In this document: positions 1 to 9,005 of the stretch, piece by piece
Numbering within the stretch: the stretch's first letter is position 1
Layout of the letters: each line of letters starts with the position of its first letter
From: Clostridia bacterium
Lineage (GTDB): Bacteria > Bacillota > Clostridia > Lachnospirales > Lachnospiraceae
Assembly: GCA_026000945.1 (NCBI GenBank)
Contig: BNZI01000003.1
Coordinates: 18,058 to 82,057, forward strand
DNA length: 64,000 nt
Direction: 5' to 3'
Position numbers and translations under genes: made by a program
The notes under the pieces: generated by a model
Seen by the model: the letters and a program-made list of their open reading frames with translations, nothing else
What the model was told of the DNA's origin: nothing
The model's database searches: none

Positions 1-362
1 AATTTTTGTAGTAAATTAATCCCCAAAGACATATTTGCTGAACGCAAAAGAGGGATATGAGCTGCCGCCTGTTCAATTTTAATATATTGTTCCTTCGATA
101 AACCCGTAGTACATAAGACCAATGCCGTACCGGTACCTAAGCAGTACTCCAAGAGTTCATCTATGGCATCTGGATAAGAAAAATCAATGATCACTTCTGC
201 TTTTTGTTCTAAATTTCCCACTGATTGGTAGATAGGATATCCCAAATTCAAATCTCCATTTAAATCTATCCCCGCCACTATCTGAATTTGTTCATCTTGT
301 TTGCATAATTGGCTGACTACTTGTCCCATTGCACCACAGCCATGTAGAATTGTTTTGATCAT
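1..362 (-). CDS. dapB: 4-hydroxy-tetrahydrodipicolinate reductase, 3' part beyond window
   Basis: Reduces the DapA product to tetrahydrodipicolinate with NAD(P)H in the lysine/diaminopimelate pathway; cytosolic. Translating the minus strand from the ATG at 362 gives an N-terminus MIKTILHGCGAMGQVVSQL, the Rossmann glycine motif of DapB, followed at about residues 57-90 by a D-F-S-Y-P segment and the CTTGLS motif, both typical of the family. A strong GGAGG lies about 7 nt upstream of the ATG. About 120 codons are present; the C-terminal tetrahydrodipicolinate-binding domain is outside the window. It lies downstream of dapA on the same strand, separated by a 300-bp leader holding a 10-bp inverted repeat. 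The family call is firm. Confidence 0.93.
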   Translation of the reverse strand, partial: MIKTILHGCGAMGQVVSQLCKQDEQIQIVAGIDLNGDLNLGYPIYQSVGNLEQKAEVIIDFSYPDAIDELLEYCLGTGTALVLCTTGLSKEQYIKIEQAAAHIPLLRSANMSLGINLLQK

Positions 363-382
363 TTTTCCCTCCTTTGCTGATT

Positions 383-435
383 TTTACCTTCCAACTAAAC
401 AAGGTAAGATCAACCTGCTTAGATCGGAAGGTAAA
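383..435 (-). promoter_or_regulatory. inverted repeat in the dapB leader
   Basis: Perfect 10-bp arms (TTTACCTTCC at 383-392 and GGAAGGTAAA at 426-435) enclose a 33-nt loop, which itself contains a smaller AGGT/ACCT pairing. The structure ends about 20 nt before the dapB start codon, close to the ribosome binding site. No long U-tract follows, so it is not a standard terminator. It could be a translational or processing element. The rest of the 300-bp dapA-dapB gap shows no ORF, and I could not recognise a lysine riboswitch or T-box core in it. Confidence 0.45.
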
Positions 436-662
436 TGCCGTTGACTAAAGATTTCTTCTTGGTGTAACCTTACTCCCACATTCTTTGTATATCTACAGTC
501 CTTTTATATCATCATTTTCCACTTAAGTTTTCTACGTTAACAACATACTCATTTTTTTAGATCCTGTTTAAACTTTCTTGGTGAATACTTACAAAAAAAT
601 AAATAGGATCTAATGCAGAAAATTCTATTTGCTTGTGTTTAAAATTTTGTATGTTGTCTATA

Positions 663-1550
663 CTACGAAAGTAGTTGACAATCTTTCATTACTTTTTCTA
701 ATCTCTTTTGATTGTCTTCTTCCATTTCAGTCAATGGCATCCTCACGATGCCATTACATAAACCTTTGAGCTTACAAGCCGCTTTCACCGGAATAGGATT
801 GACTTCACAAAATAGTGCTTGAATCAAAGGGTAATACTCCCTTTGGAGATGTTGACTTTTGATGATATTACCAGAAAGATATTCCGCTACCATCTGATGA
901 GTTTGTTTAGGGACAATATTCGCTAAAACAGAAATAACCCCTTTTCCCCCTATAGATAAGATCGGAAGAATTAAGTCGTCATTTCCAGAATAAACATCCA
1001 TTTTCCCCTGTGTACGATGTAAAATTTCCAGCGATTGTACAACATTTCCGCTTGCTTCTTTTACACCGACTATATTTTTAACTTGCTCAAATAACTTTGC
1101 GCAAGTCTTTGCTTCTAAATTACAGCTCGTTCTGCTGGGAACATTATAAAGTAATATAGGTATATTAACTGCCTTTGCAATTTCTGAAAAATGAAGAAAT
1201 AATCCATTTTGTGTCGCTTTATTATAATATGGTGTGACGAGTAAAAGGCCATCTACTCCATCCCTTTTTGCTTCCAAAGATAGCTCAATTGCTGCCATCG
1301 TATCATTAGAACCGGTACCAGCAATCACAGGAATTCTGTTTTTCACTTTTTTTACTACAAAACGTATACATTCAGAATGCTCCTCATGCGTCATTGTAGA
1401 AGATTCACCGGTTGTTCCGCAGACCACAATTGCATCTGTTTGGTGTTCAATATGGAATTCTACTAATTTTTCTAACTGCTCAAAATCAATTTTTTTCTCC
1501 TCGGTAAATGGTGTAATCAATGCCACTGCCGAGCCTTCAAAAATTGCCAT
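663..1550 (-). CDS. dapA: 4-hydroxy-tetrahydrodipicolinate synthase
   Basis: Condenses pyruvate with aspartate semialdehyde, the committed step to lysine, diaminopimelate and (in spore-formers) dipicolinate. 295 residues is the normal length for this TIM-barrel aldolase. The GTTGES motif is at 45-50, Tyr135 lies in YNVPSRT, and the Schiff-base Lys164 is in GVKEASG. An AGGAGG sits 7 nt before the ATG, so the start is sound. dapB follows on the same strand after about 300 bp. No fusion or damage is seen. Confidence 0.97.
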   Translation of the reverse strand: MAIFEGSAVALITPFTEEKKIDFEQLEKLVEFHIEHQTDAIVVCGTTGESSTMTHEEHSECIRFVVKKVKNRIPVIAGTGSNDTMAAIELSLEAKRDGVDGLLLVTPYYNKATQNGLFLHFSEIAKAVNIPILLYNVPSRTSCNLEAKTCAKLFEQVKNIVGVKEASGNVVQSLEILHRTQGKMDVYSGNDDLILPILSIGGKGVISVLANIVPKQTHQMVAEYLSGNIIKSQHLQREYYPLIQALFCEVNPIPVKAACKLKGLCNGIVRMPLTEMEEDNQKRLEKVMKDCQLLS

Positions 1551-1588
1551 GAATAACCTCCTATATCAGCTTTTTTATAGATATCACT

Positions 1589-1616
1589 CTAGGACGTGTT
1601 CGTACTACTGCTCTAG
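1589..1616. repeat. solo end of a family-1 intergenic element
   Basis: The stretch beginning CTAGGACGTGTTCGTACTAC resembles the terminal inverted repeat CTAGGGTGTGTTCACACTAC of the elements at 34652-34961 and 19139-19515, with a few changes, and ends in CTCTAG. It lies between the SSB-like gene and dapA, in the dapA leader. Probably a decayed remnant. Confidence 0.4.
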
Positions 1617-1663
1617 ACAAAAACATTTGTCAACGGAGTTTGTATTAAACAAGTCTGTTCAAA

Positions 1664-1687
1664 GAAAAAAACCGGCAATATGCCGGC
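1664..1687 (-). terminator. Rho-independent terminator after the SSB-like gene
   Basis: On the minus strand a G+C-rich stem GCCGGCA/TGCCGGT with a 3-nt loop is followed by seven T residues. It lies about 90 nt past the stop of the SSB-like gene and upstream of dapA, so it would separate the two transcription units. Confidence 0.88.
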
Positions 1688-1774
1688 TCTTTCTCTTCTA
1701 CAGTTCCAAAATGCAGAGCAATTTGCTCTACATACTATACTTCCTTGTTTAATAAATGTCAACTAAAATAACGC

Positions 1775-2407
1775 TTACTCCGCATTCACACACTCTAGTT
1801 TACTTACTGATACTTCATAAGCAGTGCGCTTTTCACACTGAGTATCCGTAATTTTCTTTGTATACTCTCTGCTTTGCACTCTACCCCATATACGGATTCG
1901 TACTCCCACAGTGAAAGTAGAAGCATAGCGTGCATTTCTGCCCCAAGCAATACATGGTATGTAATCTGACTTTCCATACGGACGATTTACTGCTACCAGT
2001 AAATCCGCAATTTCTCGTTCTAAAGGAGTTTTTCGATAAACGGGTTCTTTACAAATATAACCATCTAAAAAAATTTGATTGGTCTTCGTATAATCACTGA
2101 ATTCTTCAATTAATTTAATTTCCCTTACAAAAACAGATAATACTAAACGATTTTTTGTCCCCTCATGGCGATTGTAAGAACGGAACTGACCCGAAGCTTC
2201 TATTGTTCTCCCTCTGTAATCCCCGTGAATATCTAATAACCGTTCAGAGATCATTAAAGGAATAACATCCAATTGGTCACTTAAACGACTTACAGAAACT
2301 TCCACAATATAAAAGCCTTCTCCAAAAACCTCATGACTAAATGTAAATTCTGATACGACTTCCCCAATGATGCTCACCTTGTTGTTTTCTATAACTTTTT
2401 CTGACAT
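1775..2407 (-). CDS. tandem-OB-fold single-stranded DNA-binding protein
   Basis: 210 residues that read as two SSB-like OB domains in tandem: the first about residues 8-98 (NNKVSIIGEVVSEF start, later a ribbon ending in FVREIKLIEE), the second about 105-207 (NQIFLDGYICKEPVYRKTP, then IPCIAWGRNARYA and the GVRIRIWGRVQSREY strand). The second half resembles the phage/Firmicute SSB core, but there is no acidic DDDIPF-type C-terminal tail, so recruitment of partners as canonical SSB does is doubtful. It binds ssDNA by family inference only. A GGAG about 10 nt upstream supports the ATG. It follows typA by about 160 bp on the same strand and is closed by the terminator at 1664-1687. Confidence 0.75.
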   Translation of the reverse strand: MSEKVIENNKVSIIGEVVSEFTFSHEVFGEGFYIVEVSVSRLSDQLDVIPLMISERLLDIHGDYRGRTIEASGQFRSYNRHEGTKNRLVLSVFVREIKLIEEFSDYTKTNQIFLDGYICKEPVYRKTPLEREIADLLVAVNRPYGKSDYIPCIAWGRNARYASTFTVGVRIRIWGRVQSREYTKKITDTQCEKRTAYEVSVSKLECVNAE

Positions 2408-2569
2408 GGTATTTCTTCTCCTTCCACAGTACTTTCGTCTTTGCCTAATCGGCTATTATTATATTTATGTTGATAAACGAAAAAATAGAAGTATTTTTCC
2501 CAAATCAGAAAAATTTTCTTTCTGTCTCTTTTGACATCTTTCTTCTTTGGAAAACCGGTTCTATCTTCC

Positions 2570-4405
2570 CTAAACATTGTTTCTTTTTGCCATACGCTTA
2601 CGTTCCGCCTGATCCAAAACTTTTTTCCTAATTCTTAAATTCTGCGGAGTTACTTCTAATAACTCATCGGTATCAATAAATTCCAAGCACTGTTCTAAAC
2701 TCATTTGTTTTGGAGGACTTAGTTTTAACGCATCATCTGAACCGGACGCCCTAGTATTGGTCAATTTCTTCGTCTTACATACATTCAATTCAATATCTTC
2801 TGTTTTTGCATTTTGTCCGATTACCATACCAGCATATACTTTTTCTCCGGGACTAATGAATAAGATCCCTCTTTCTGCAGCGGCGAACAGACCATAAGCT
2901 ACGGCTTCCCCTGCTTCAAAAGCAATCAAAGAACCCTGCTTGCGATAGGAAAGCTCTCCTTTATATTCTCCATAACCTTGAAACATTGTATTCAATATGC
3001 CATTACCTTTGGTATCTGTTAAAAATTCTCCACGATAACCAATCAAACCTCTAGAGGGTATAGAAAACTCCAAACGCATATATCCGTCATGTGCCGGATT
3101 CATCGCCAAAAGCTCTCCCTTTTTCTCTGTTAATTTTTGGATAATCACACCAGAAAATTCTTCCGGAACATCAATATAAACCCTTTCCATGGGTTCCATT
3201 CGTTTCCCTTTTTCATCTGTTTGATAAAGTACTTCTGCTTTGCTTACTGCAAACTCAAAGCCCTCTCGACGCATATTTTCAATCAGAATAGATAAATGCA
3301 ATTCTCCTCTACCGGAAACTTTAAAACTTTCTGTACTATCTGTCTCTTCTACACGCAAACTGACATCCGTATTTAATTCCCTAAATAAACGTTCTCTTAA
3401 ATGTCTAGAAGTAATAAATTTCCCTTCTTTACCTGCCAATGGACTATTATTAACCATAAAATACATGGCAATTGTCGGCTCTGAGACTTGTACAAAAGCA
3501 ATGGGTTTTGCATCATCTCCACCGCATATACTGTCTCCGACGTGCAAATCAGCTATACCAGAAACAGCTACAATAGAACCTGGTCCTGCCGAATTAATTT
3601 CTACTTTCTGTAAACCATCAAATTCGTATAGTTTTCCAATTTTTACTTTCTGCTTTTTCTCTGGCTCATGATAATTAAGCAATAGATATTCTTGTCCTAC
3701 AGACAAAATCCCATTCCCAATTTTTCCTATACCAATTCTCCCTATATATTCGTTATAATCAATTGTGCTAACTAACATCTGCGTGTCCGCCGTTTCATCT
3801 CCAAACGGAGCGGGAATAGCCTCCAAAATTGTCTGAAATAAAGGAGTCATATCCTTTCTTTCTTCATCCAATTCACGAATGGCAAAACCCATCTTTGCTG
3901 AAGTATATAAAAATGGACAATCCAATTGCTCATCAGAAGCATCCAAATCCATAAATAATTCTAGCACGGCATCTACTACTTCTTTAGGTCTTGCTTCCGG
4001 ACGATCAATTTTATTTAGGCAAACTACAACGGGTAACTTTAAAGCAAGAGCTTTGCCTAAGACAAACTTTGTTTGCGGCATTGGTCCTTCATAGGCATCC
4101 ACAACCAAAACTACACCATCTACCATCTTTAAAACCCTTTCCACTTCTCCGCCAAAATCGGCATGTCCTGGAGTGTCAATGATATTAATTTTGGTATCTT
4201 GGTAAGATACTGCTGTGTTTTTGGACAAAATGGTGATTCCTCTTTCTTTTTCTAAGTCATTGGAATCCATAATTCTTTCGCCTATTTCTTGATTTGCCCG
4301 AAATACTCCACTTTGTTTTAACAGTTCATCCACTAAGGTTGTTTTTCCATGATCAACGTGTGCAATGATTGCCACATTACGAATATATTTTTGTTTATTT
4401 TCCAT
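2570..4405 (-). CDS. typA: translational GTPase TypA/BipA
   Basis: Ribosome-binding GTPase related to EF-G and LepA that assists ribosome assembly and stress or low-temperature growth. 611 residues is full length. The G1 motif AHVDHGKT is at 15-22, switch I RGITI at 55-59, G3 DTPGH at 77-81 and G4 NKID at 131-134; the C-terminal half ends in the Lys/Arg-rich stretch usual for BipA. An AGGAG lies just before the ATG. The YigZ-family gene lies upstream and the SSB-like gene downstream, all on one strand. No anomalies. Confidence 0.97.
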   Translation of the reverse strand: MENKQKYIRNVAIIAHVDHGKTTLVDELLKQSGVFRANQEIGERIMDSNDLEKERGITILSKNTAVSYQDTKINIIDTPGHADFGGEVERVLKMVDGVVLVVDAYEGPMPQTKFVLGKALALKLPVVVCLNKIDRPEARPKEVVDAVLELFMDLDASDEQLDCPFLYTSAKMGFAIRELDEERKDMTPLFQTILEAIPAPFGDETADTQMLVSTIDYNEYIGRIGIGKIGNGILSVGQEYLLLNYHEPEKKQKVKIGKLYEFDGLQKVEINSAGPGSIVAVSGIADLHVGDSICGGDDAKPIAFVQVSEPTIAMYFMVNNSPLAGKEGKFITSRHLRERLFRELNTDVSLRVEETDSTESFKVSGRGELHLSILIENMRREGFEFAVSKAEVLYQTDEKGKRMEPMERVYIDVPEEFSGVIIQKLTEKKGELLAMNPAHDGYMRLEFSIPSRGLIGYRGEFLTDTKGNGILNTMFQGYGEYKGELSYRKQGSLIAFEAGEAVAYGLFAAAERGILFISPGEKVYAGMVIGQNAKTEDIELNVCKTKKLTNTRASGSDDALKLSPPKQMSLEQCLEFIDTDELLEVTPQNLRIRKKVLDQAERKRMAKRNNV

Positions 4406-4546
4406 AATTCTCCTAAAAGGTCGTTCTATTTTTTCAAAAGTAAAAGTCTGTCATGACCTTGTTTTTATCCTATCCATTTTTTAACCCAATATAAAGATTT
4501 TGTTCCAAAGGTTTTAAGCCCTTCTTGATCAGCCTACAGTTCATTT

Positions 4547-5227
4547 TTATGTAGACTCCGTTGACGAAACCTCTCCATCGGGTAGAAGAACTACTTGATT
4601 TTTCCACATCCCATAAAATACAACTTGTCCTCCAATCAACTCTATCCCAGAGTGATTTTGCCGCAATAACTCCTTTTTTAGTTGTTCCTCCTTATCCACA
4701 GGCAATAAAAGCGTATAACTTACTTTTTGTTCAAAAGTAGTATCCAGTTGTACTAAATCTAAGCGGGAAAAAAGATAAGATAATTTGCCTATCATTGAAT
4801 AATCCGCAAGCAAAGTATATCTTTTAGCAGGAATTCTCCAGACAATTTGACTATCTTCAATAGCAGCTTGCGCTGCTTTGGTATATGCCCGCACTAAGCC
4901 TCCGCTTCCCAACAAAACACCGCCAAAATATCTAACGACAATCAAACAAGTATTGCGCAAGTTTTTTTTGTCCAGTACAGTTAAAATAGGTCTACCCGCT
5001 GTACCGGCCGGTTCTTTGTCATCACTGAATTTTTGGAGCGGATTGGTTTCTCCAAAAATATACGCATAGCAATGATGCGAGGCATCAAAGTATTGTTTTT
5101 TTGACTGCTCCAAACCATACGAAACATCTTTTAAAGAATGTATCCCAAATACTCTAGCTAAAAACCGTGACTTTTTTTCTATGATTTGTGCTTCCCCCGA
5201 CTGATAAATAACTGGATAACTTCTCAT
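4547..5227 (-). CDS. YigZ/IMPACT family protein
   Basis: Member of the UPF0029/IMPACT family, whose N-terminal domain has an S5-like fold; a ribosome-linked regulatory role is suggested in the family but no reaction is established. Family signatures seen are KKSRFLARV near the N-terminus, DDKEPAGTAGRPIL at about 70-83 and the glycine-rich VVRYFGGVLLGSGGLVRAY that defines the family. I start it at 5227 (226 residues). An in-frame ATG at 5239 exists, but the GGAG that would serve 5227 overlaps that codon, and MRSYPV matches the usual family start. It stands about 140 bp upstream of typA. Confidence 0.9.
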   Translation of the reverse strand: MRSYPVIYQSGEAQIIEKKSRFLARVFGIHSLKDVSYGLEQSKKQYFDASHHCYAYIFGETNPLQKFSDDKEPAGTAGRPILTVLDKKNLRNTCLIVVRYFGGVLLGSGGLVRAYTKAAQAAIEDSQIVWRIPAKRYTLLADYSMIGKLSYLFSRLDLVQLDTTFEQKVSYTLLLPVDKEEQLKKELLRQNHSGIELIGGQVVFYGMWKNQVVLLPDGEVSSTEST

Positions 5228-5410
5228 TATTGACTCCATTTACTAATCTTATCCAATCTCTATACCGAATATACACATATCGTTTATTATTATAAAAGAA
5301 AGGTGAGATTTTCTCAACCAAAACTTTATCTATTTTTTATCAATCAGACGATAAACCTCCCTTTTTCTAAAAATTGATTAAATTTCAGCTCGCCGCGTCT
5401 CAACTGGAGC

Positions 5411-5770
5411 TTATCTATTTTTCATCATTGGCCTCCTATACTGGATAGGATGTATACGAGTGCGTATTTCTTTGGGCAAATGTTCCAACTCTCCTACTAA
5501 GTCATCTAAAGCTTCTACCAAACACATCGGTGTTACACAACCATTCATGATACGATTTAAGCTTGTCTGTACAAAACACCTAGAATCAGACAAAATAACA
5601 CTTTGTTGTTCTTCTGTGCTACTCCCTTGAATTTGTTTAGTCACACAAATACCATACAGCGGCCTGATGTACTCCTCTTCCCTTTCTTCTACTAAGTAAT
5701 AACTTAACCATAACAACTGATCTTTTTCATCCAAGACTTCTCTGTTTCCCCAAAAATAATGTTGTAACAT
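5411..5770 (-). CDS. small conserved protein, function unknown (DUF6514-like)
   Basis: 119 residues, acidic in the middle (VEEREEEYIRPLYG) and basic at the end. No signal peptide, membrane span or catalytic motif is visible. The pattern YGICVTK, followed by an acidic loop and a downstream valine/leucine-rich helix, recalls the small DUF6514 family that I know from Lachnospiraceae; that assignment is from memory and tentative. The start has an AGGAGG about 8 nt upstream. It is monocistronic, and a candidate promoter lies about 95 nt upstream. Confidence 0.6.
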   Translation of the reverse strand: MLQHYFWGNREVLDEKDQLLWLSYYLVEEREEEYIRPLYGICVTKQIQGSSTEEQQSVILSDSRCFVQTSLNRIMNGCVTPMCLVEALDDLVGELEHLPKEIRTRIHPIQYRRPMMKNR

Positions 5771-5865
5771 AATATACCTCCTATAATGAAACTATTTTTT
5801 AGATTTGACAACTTATATTGAATTTAAATGTAAAAATTTAAATTTTTTCATAACTTATTGCGTTT

Positions 5866-5894
5866 ATTATAAAGGATGTCATAAAATTTGAAAA
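5866..5894 (-). promoter_or_regulatory. candidate sigma-A promoter for the small gene at 5411-5770
   Basis: Minus-strand -35 TTTTCA (5889-5894), a 17-nt spacer and -10 TATAAT (5866-5871). The -10 is perfect and the -35 matches 4 of 6. In such AT-rich DNA chance matches are common. Confidence 0.4.
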
Positions 5895-6101
5895 GTTTTT
5901 CTTATCTTGTTTTAATGACTTTTTTTTATATAAAATTCTATATTATTTATATTTATATTATAATTCTTTAAAATTTACTAGTGAAATGTTTCGATTTATA
6001 CAAGAAATTAGTATTATTTTTTTACAAATAAAAATCTATTATTATTTTTTATTTGACAAATTTTCCAATTTTAATCTACTAAGTCCTTATTGAAAAATTA
6101 G

Positions 6102-6130
6102 TTGCCTTCTTTAAATGCAACGTTTACAAT
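6102..6130 (+). promoter_or_regulatory. upstream copy of duplicated promoter
   Basis: -35 TTGCCT (6102-6107), exactly 17 nt, then -10 TACAAT (6125-6130). The same arrangement recurs 148 bp downstream. Confidence 0.55.
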
Positions 6131-6249
6131 AAAAAACAAAGAAAATTAAGAGAGAAATTCGTATTATTTTTTTATCATAAAAAATTCTTGATTCTTGATT
6201 TGACAAATTTTCCAATTTTAATCCGCTAAGTTCTTGTTAAAAAATTAGT

Positions 6250-6278
6250 TGCCTTTTTCAAATACAGCGTTTACAATG
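6250..6278 (+). promoter_or_regulatory. promoter of the LRR protein gene
   Basis: -35 TTGCCT (6250-6255), 17-nt spacer, -10 TACAAT (6273-6278), placed 25 nt before the start codon. Conservation of both boxes and of the spacing between the two repeat copies supports function. Confidence 0.6.
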
Positions 6279-6302
6279 AAGAAAAAACAGAGAGGATAAG
6301 AG

Positions 6303-8462
6303 ATGAAAAAGTTTTTTTTTGTTATTTATTTATTATTTCCTATCATAGTCATTCTCTCTTTCTCCGCATTCGGTTATCAACAAATCTTAAAATCTCCCCT
6401 ATATGATGTAGCAGGATGGAATGGAGATTTTTATTATTTGGATCAACATACTTTAGCCAAAAATCAATGGCTAGAGCTGTCATTACCTAGTGAACCGGAC
6501 AAACCTTACTGGTTTTACTTTGACGAAGAAGGAAGAAAAACAAAATGGACGGCAAAATTCTTAAACCAGTCTTTATATTATTTTGACCATGACGGCAGGC
6601 TATTAACCGGATGGATCAACACACAAACCTTTCAAAATCACCGCAAAACCTTAAATAAATTTTCTCCTGTGGTCTATGCGGACGAACTCGGCGTAGTACA
6701 GCTTTCCTCATGGATAGAAACTAGCTCTCCAACTAGTTCGCGCCACACTCGCCGTTACTATGCAGGTGAAGATGGTCACTTATTTTTTGGTGATTACAGT
6801 ATCTTAGGTAGTACATACAAAATTGAAGAAAATTACTTTGCCTTTAGTCCGCAAGGCGAATTATATTACGGTTTACTACTGTTTGACGAAGAGCGCTATT
6901 ACTTTGATGAAGAAACTGCTGCTTTGCAGTTAGGTGAACAAACCATCATTGACAACCAAGGTAATCCTTTTTTTTCTTGCTTCAATGAAAAAGGCGAATT
7001 ACCATTACTTGGTTTAGGTTTTAGTGGAGTAAGAAATGGACGCTTATATGACAGAGGAATATTGGTCACGAATGACTCTTCCCGTCAATATTCTCTTTAT
7101 TTTGACCCAAGTGGTCAAAATTTAGGCTATTATTTAATCAACTCATCTGGAGAAGTGCAAGCAAACAAACAAAATTTACCTGATGCCAAAGGGATTTCCT
7201 ATACAACAACTGCAAAAGGACTTTTACAATCAATTAATCATGAAACAAACAGCCATTATTCTTTATCATCTAACACCACTGAGGACATCCTAAAACAATA
7301 TCAAGTTGATTTTTCACCTGCGCCTCATTTTTCAAAGTATGGAAAAAAAGTTCAAGAAATCTATTCCCCTGAAGATGATTTTTCAGAAGATGATCAAGGA
7401 TTATTTGAAAAAAATCAAGAAGATATCCTAAAAGCATCCGATGAGACCACTATTTCTCAAGAAAATACGAACATTTATCATTTTTTTTCTGCAAAAATAT
7501 CTCAAATTTTTCCAGATAAAGCTTTAGCGGAATTAATTACCTTCTTGCTTGGCAAGGAAAGCACGGAATCTACTGTTTCCTTAGCAGAATTAGAACAAAT
7601 CAAAGAAATTGACTATCCAAACCAATTGCTTAAAGCAAATACAACTTCCTCTAAAAACATACGAGTTATTTATTCTTTGGATGGTTTACAATATTTAACT
7701 TCCTTAACTTATTTAAGTCTAGATTTACCCGATGGGATTAGCTATGATTTATCCGTCATTCAAAATTTTCAACAGTTGCAAATGCTAGCTATTAAAGCAA
7801 AAGTCATGGATTTATCTGTATTAAAAACCCTTCCCAATTTAGTAGAATTGGATTTAGTAGCACATCCTGGAGATGATTTTTCTGCTTTGCTTTCTTTGCC
7901 ACATTTATCTTCTCTAAAAATTTTAGGCTGCAATGAAAATTTACTTTCTACATTACCTAAACTGACCCAACTTTCTGCCTTAAGTTTAAAACATGCTTCT
8001 GTACCTGATTTATCCATGCTAAAACCGCTCATTCATTTAAATATTTTGGACTTACAACTTTATGACTATCAGACCACAGACATTAATTCTCTTGCTTATT
8101 TAAAAAACTTGTCCTCTTTACACCTAGGTCTTTTTTTTACACCTAATATTGATATTTCCGCTTTATCCTCTTTGCCCAAATTATCTGATTTGTCTATTTA
8201 TCATACAGATATCGAAAATATTTCTATATTAGGACAGCTTGAAAATTTAACTAACTTGTCCCTTACTCATGCAAATATACAAGATATCTCTATGCTGAAA
8301 CACCTACAAAACTTACAAAACTTAGATTTAAGCAATAATCGTATCCAAGATATCTCTGCTCTGAGCAATCTAGATGGATTGAAGACTTTGCACTTGGAAA
8401 ATAATTTAATTTTTGACCATTCTCCTCTCAACCAATTAATTTCTACTGATATTTATCGCTAA
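6303..8462 (+). CDS. secreted leucine-rich-repeat protein with aromatic repeats
   Basis: 719 residues, probably exported. Residues 1-25 form a signal peptide or anchor (KK followed by a long hydrophobic run). Residues about 35-300 contain aromatic/glycine motifs such as YWFYFDEEGR, YYFDHDGRLLTGW and RYYFDEETA, like the cell-wall/choline-binding repeats of Firmicute surface proteins. An acidic Ser/Glu linker covers about 350-390. Residues about 430-715 hold around ten 22-residue LRRs of internalin type (LxxLxxLxLxxNxIxDIS). No LPXTG sorting signal is present, so attachment, if any, would be through the aromatic repeats. A ligand or adhesion role is inference. It is driven by a duplicated promoter, and repeat DNA follows the stop. 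Confidence 0.8.
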   Translation: MKKFFFVIYLLFPIIVILSFSAFGYQQILKSPLYDVAGWNGDFYYLDQHTLAKNQWLELSLPSEPDKPYWFYFDEEGRKTKWTAKFLNQSLYYFDHDGRLLTGWINTQTFQNHRKTLNKFSPVVYADELGVVQLSSWIETSSPTSSRHTRRYYAGEDGHLFFGDYSILGSTYKIEENYFAFSPQGELYYGLLLFDEERYYFDEETAALQLGEQTIIDNQGNPFFSCFNEKGELPLLGLGFSGVRNGRLYDRGILVTNDSSRQYSLYFDPSGQNLGYYLINSSGEVQANKQNLPDAKGISYTTTAKGLLQSINHETNSHYSLSSNTTEDILKQYQVDFSPAPHFSKYGKKVQEIYSPEDDFSEDDQGLFEKNQEDILKASDETTISQENTNIYHFFSAKISQIFPDKALAELITFLLGKESTESTVSLAELEQIKEIDYPNQLLKANTTSSKNIRVIYSLDGLQYLTSLTYLSLDLPDGISYDLSVIQNFQQLQMLAIKAKVMDLSVLKTLPNLVELDLVAHPGDDFSALLSLPHLSSLKILGCNENLLSTLPKLTQLSALSLKHASVPDLSMLKPLIHLNILDLQLYDYQTTDINSLAYLKNLSSLHLGLFFTPNIDISALSSLPKLSDLSIYHTDIENISILGQLENLTNLSLTHANIQDISMLKHLQNLQNLDLSNNRIQDISALSNLDGLKTLHLENNLIFDHSPLNQLISTDIYR

Positions 8463-8513
8463 GAGTCCGTAGAGTATCTCCAAACGAGAGAAATTCTGTA
8501 TATAGTTTTTCTA

Positions 8514-8860
8514 AGAGCCTGTTTTAATTATCCTGTAGTGGGATACTTAAAATAGGCTCTCTTAACAAGAAGAGGTCACACAGAAATACTGGAAGCATTT
8601 CAAGAAATCTAGACATTGTAGAAGAAAAAACAGGCCATAATTATCCTGTAGTGGGATACTTAAACAGGCTCTCTTGATAAGAAGAGGTGACACAGGAATA
8701 CTGGAAGCATTTCAAGAAATCTAGACATTATAGAAGAAAAAACAGACCATAATTATCCTGTAAGTGGGATACTTAAAACAGCTTCTCTCACAAGAAAAAA
8801 TGACTCAGTAATACTAGAAGCATTTTAAGGAATTCAGGCACTGTAGGAGAAAATTATTCT
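8514..8860. repeat. three tandem copies of a 113-bp intergenic repeat (family 2)
   Basis: Three head-to-tail copies, with the block TTATCCTGTAGTGGGATACT at 8528, 8641 and (with one extra A) about 8753. Each copy has a GAGCCTGTTTTAA...TTAAAATAGGCTC-type hairpin followed by the core AATACTGGAAGCATTTCAAG (8585, 8697 and a diverged copy at 8810). The first hairpin lies about 50 nt after the LRR stop codon and may also help end its transcript. The core recurs elsewhere in this window. No gene is seen in 8463-8924. Confidence 0.85.
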
Positions 8861-8924
8861 ATATTCAAGTAAGATATTGAACAGATTCTTAAGTTGATCA
8901 AAGGTTTCAAACGGATAATTTTTC

Positions 8925-8953
8925 TTTACATTTTCCTCTTTTTCCGTTATAGT
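8925..8953 (+). promoter_or_regulatory. promoter of cysK
   Basis: -35 TTTACA (8925-8930), 17-nt spacer, -10 TATAGT (8948-8953), about 50 nt before the cysK start codon. No S-box, T-box or CymR-type site was recognised. Confidence 0.65.
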
Positions 8954-9005
8954 ATTTATATCATATATTACATATATATATAGTATGAATAGGAGGATTT
9001 ACTTT

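Larger units (their letters stand above)
6003..6298 (+). repeat. tandem direct duplication of the LRR gene's promoter region
   Basis: Two diverged copies of about 148-150 bp lie head to tail, roughly 6003-6150 and 6151-6298. Shared blocks include TTTGACAAATTTTCCAATTT, then a segment ending in AAAAATTAGTTGCCT and the TTTACAAT box. The second copy abuts the ribosome binding site of the LRR gene. Apart from this duplication and the promoter facing the small gene at 5411, the 530-bp gap is extremely AT-rich with no gene. Confidence 0.8.

Noticed and set aside
2389..2577. 62-residue minus-strand ORF between typA and the SSB-like gene
   Set aside because: Overlaps the ends of both neighbours, is composed of low-complexity Lys/Phe-rich residues, has no good ribosome site, and looks like a chance frame in AT-rich DNA.
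8514..8860. Possible CRISPR array
   Set aside because: Only three units, repeats span nearly the whole 113-bp period with no unique spacers, and no cas genes are present.
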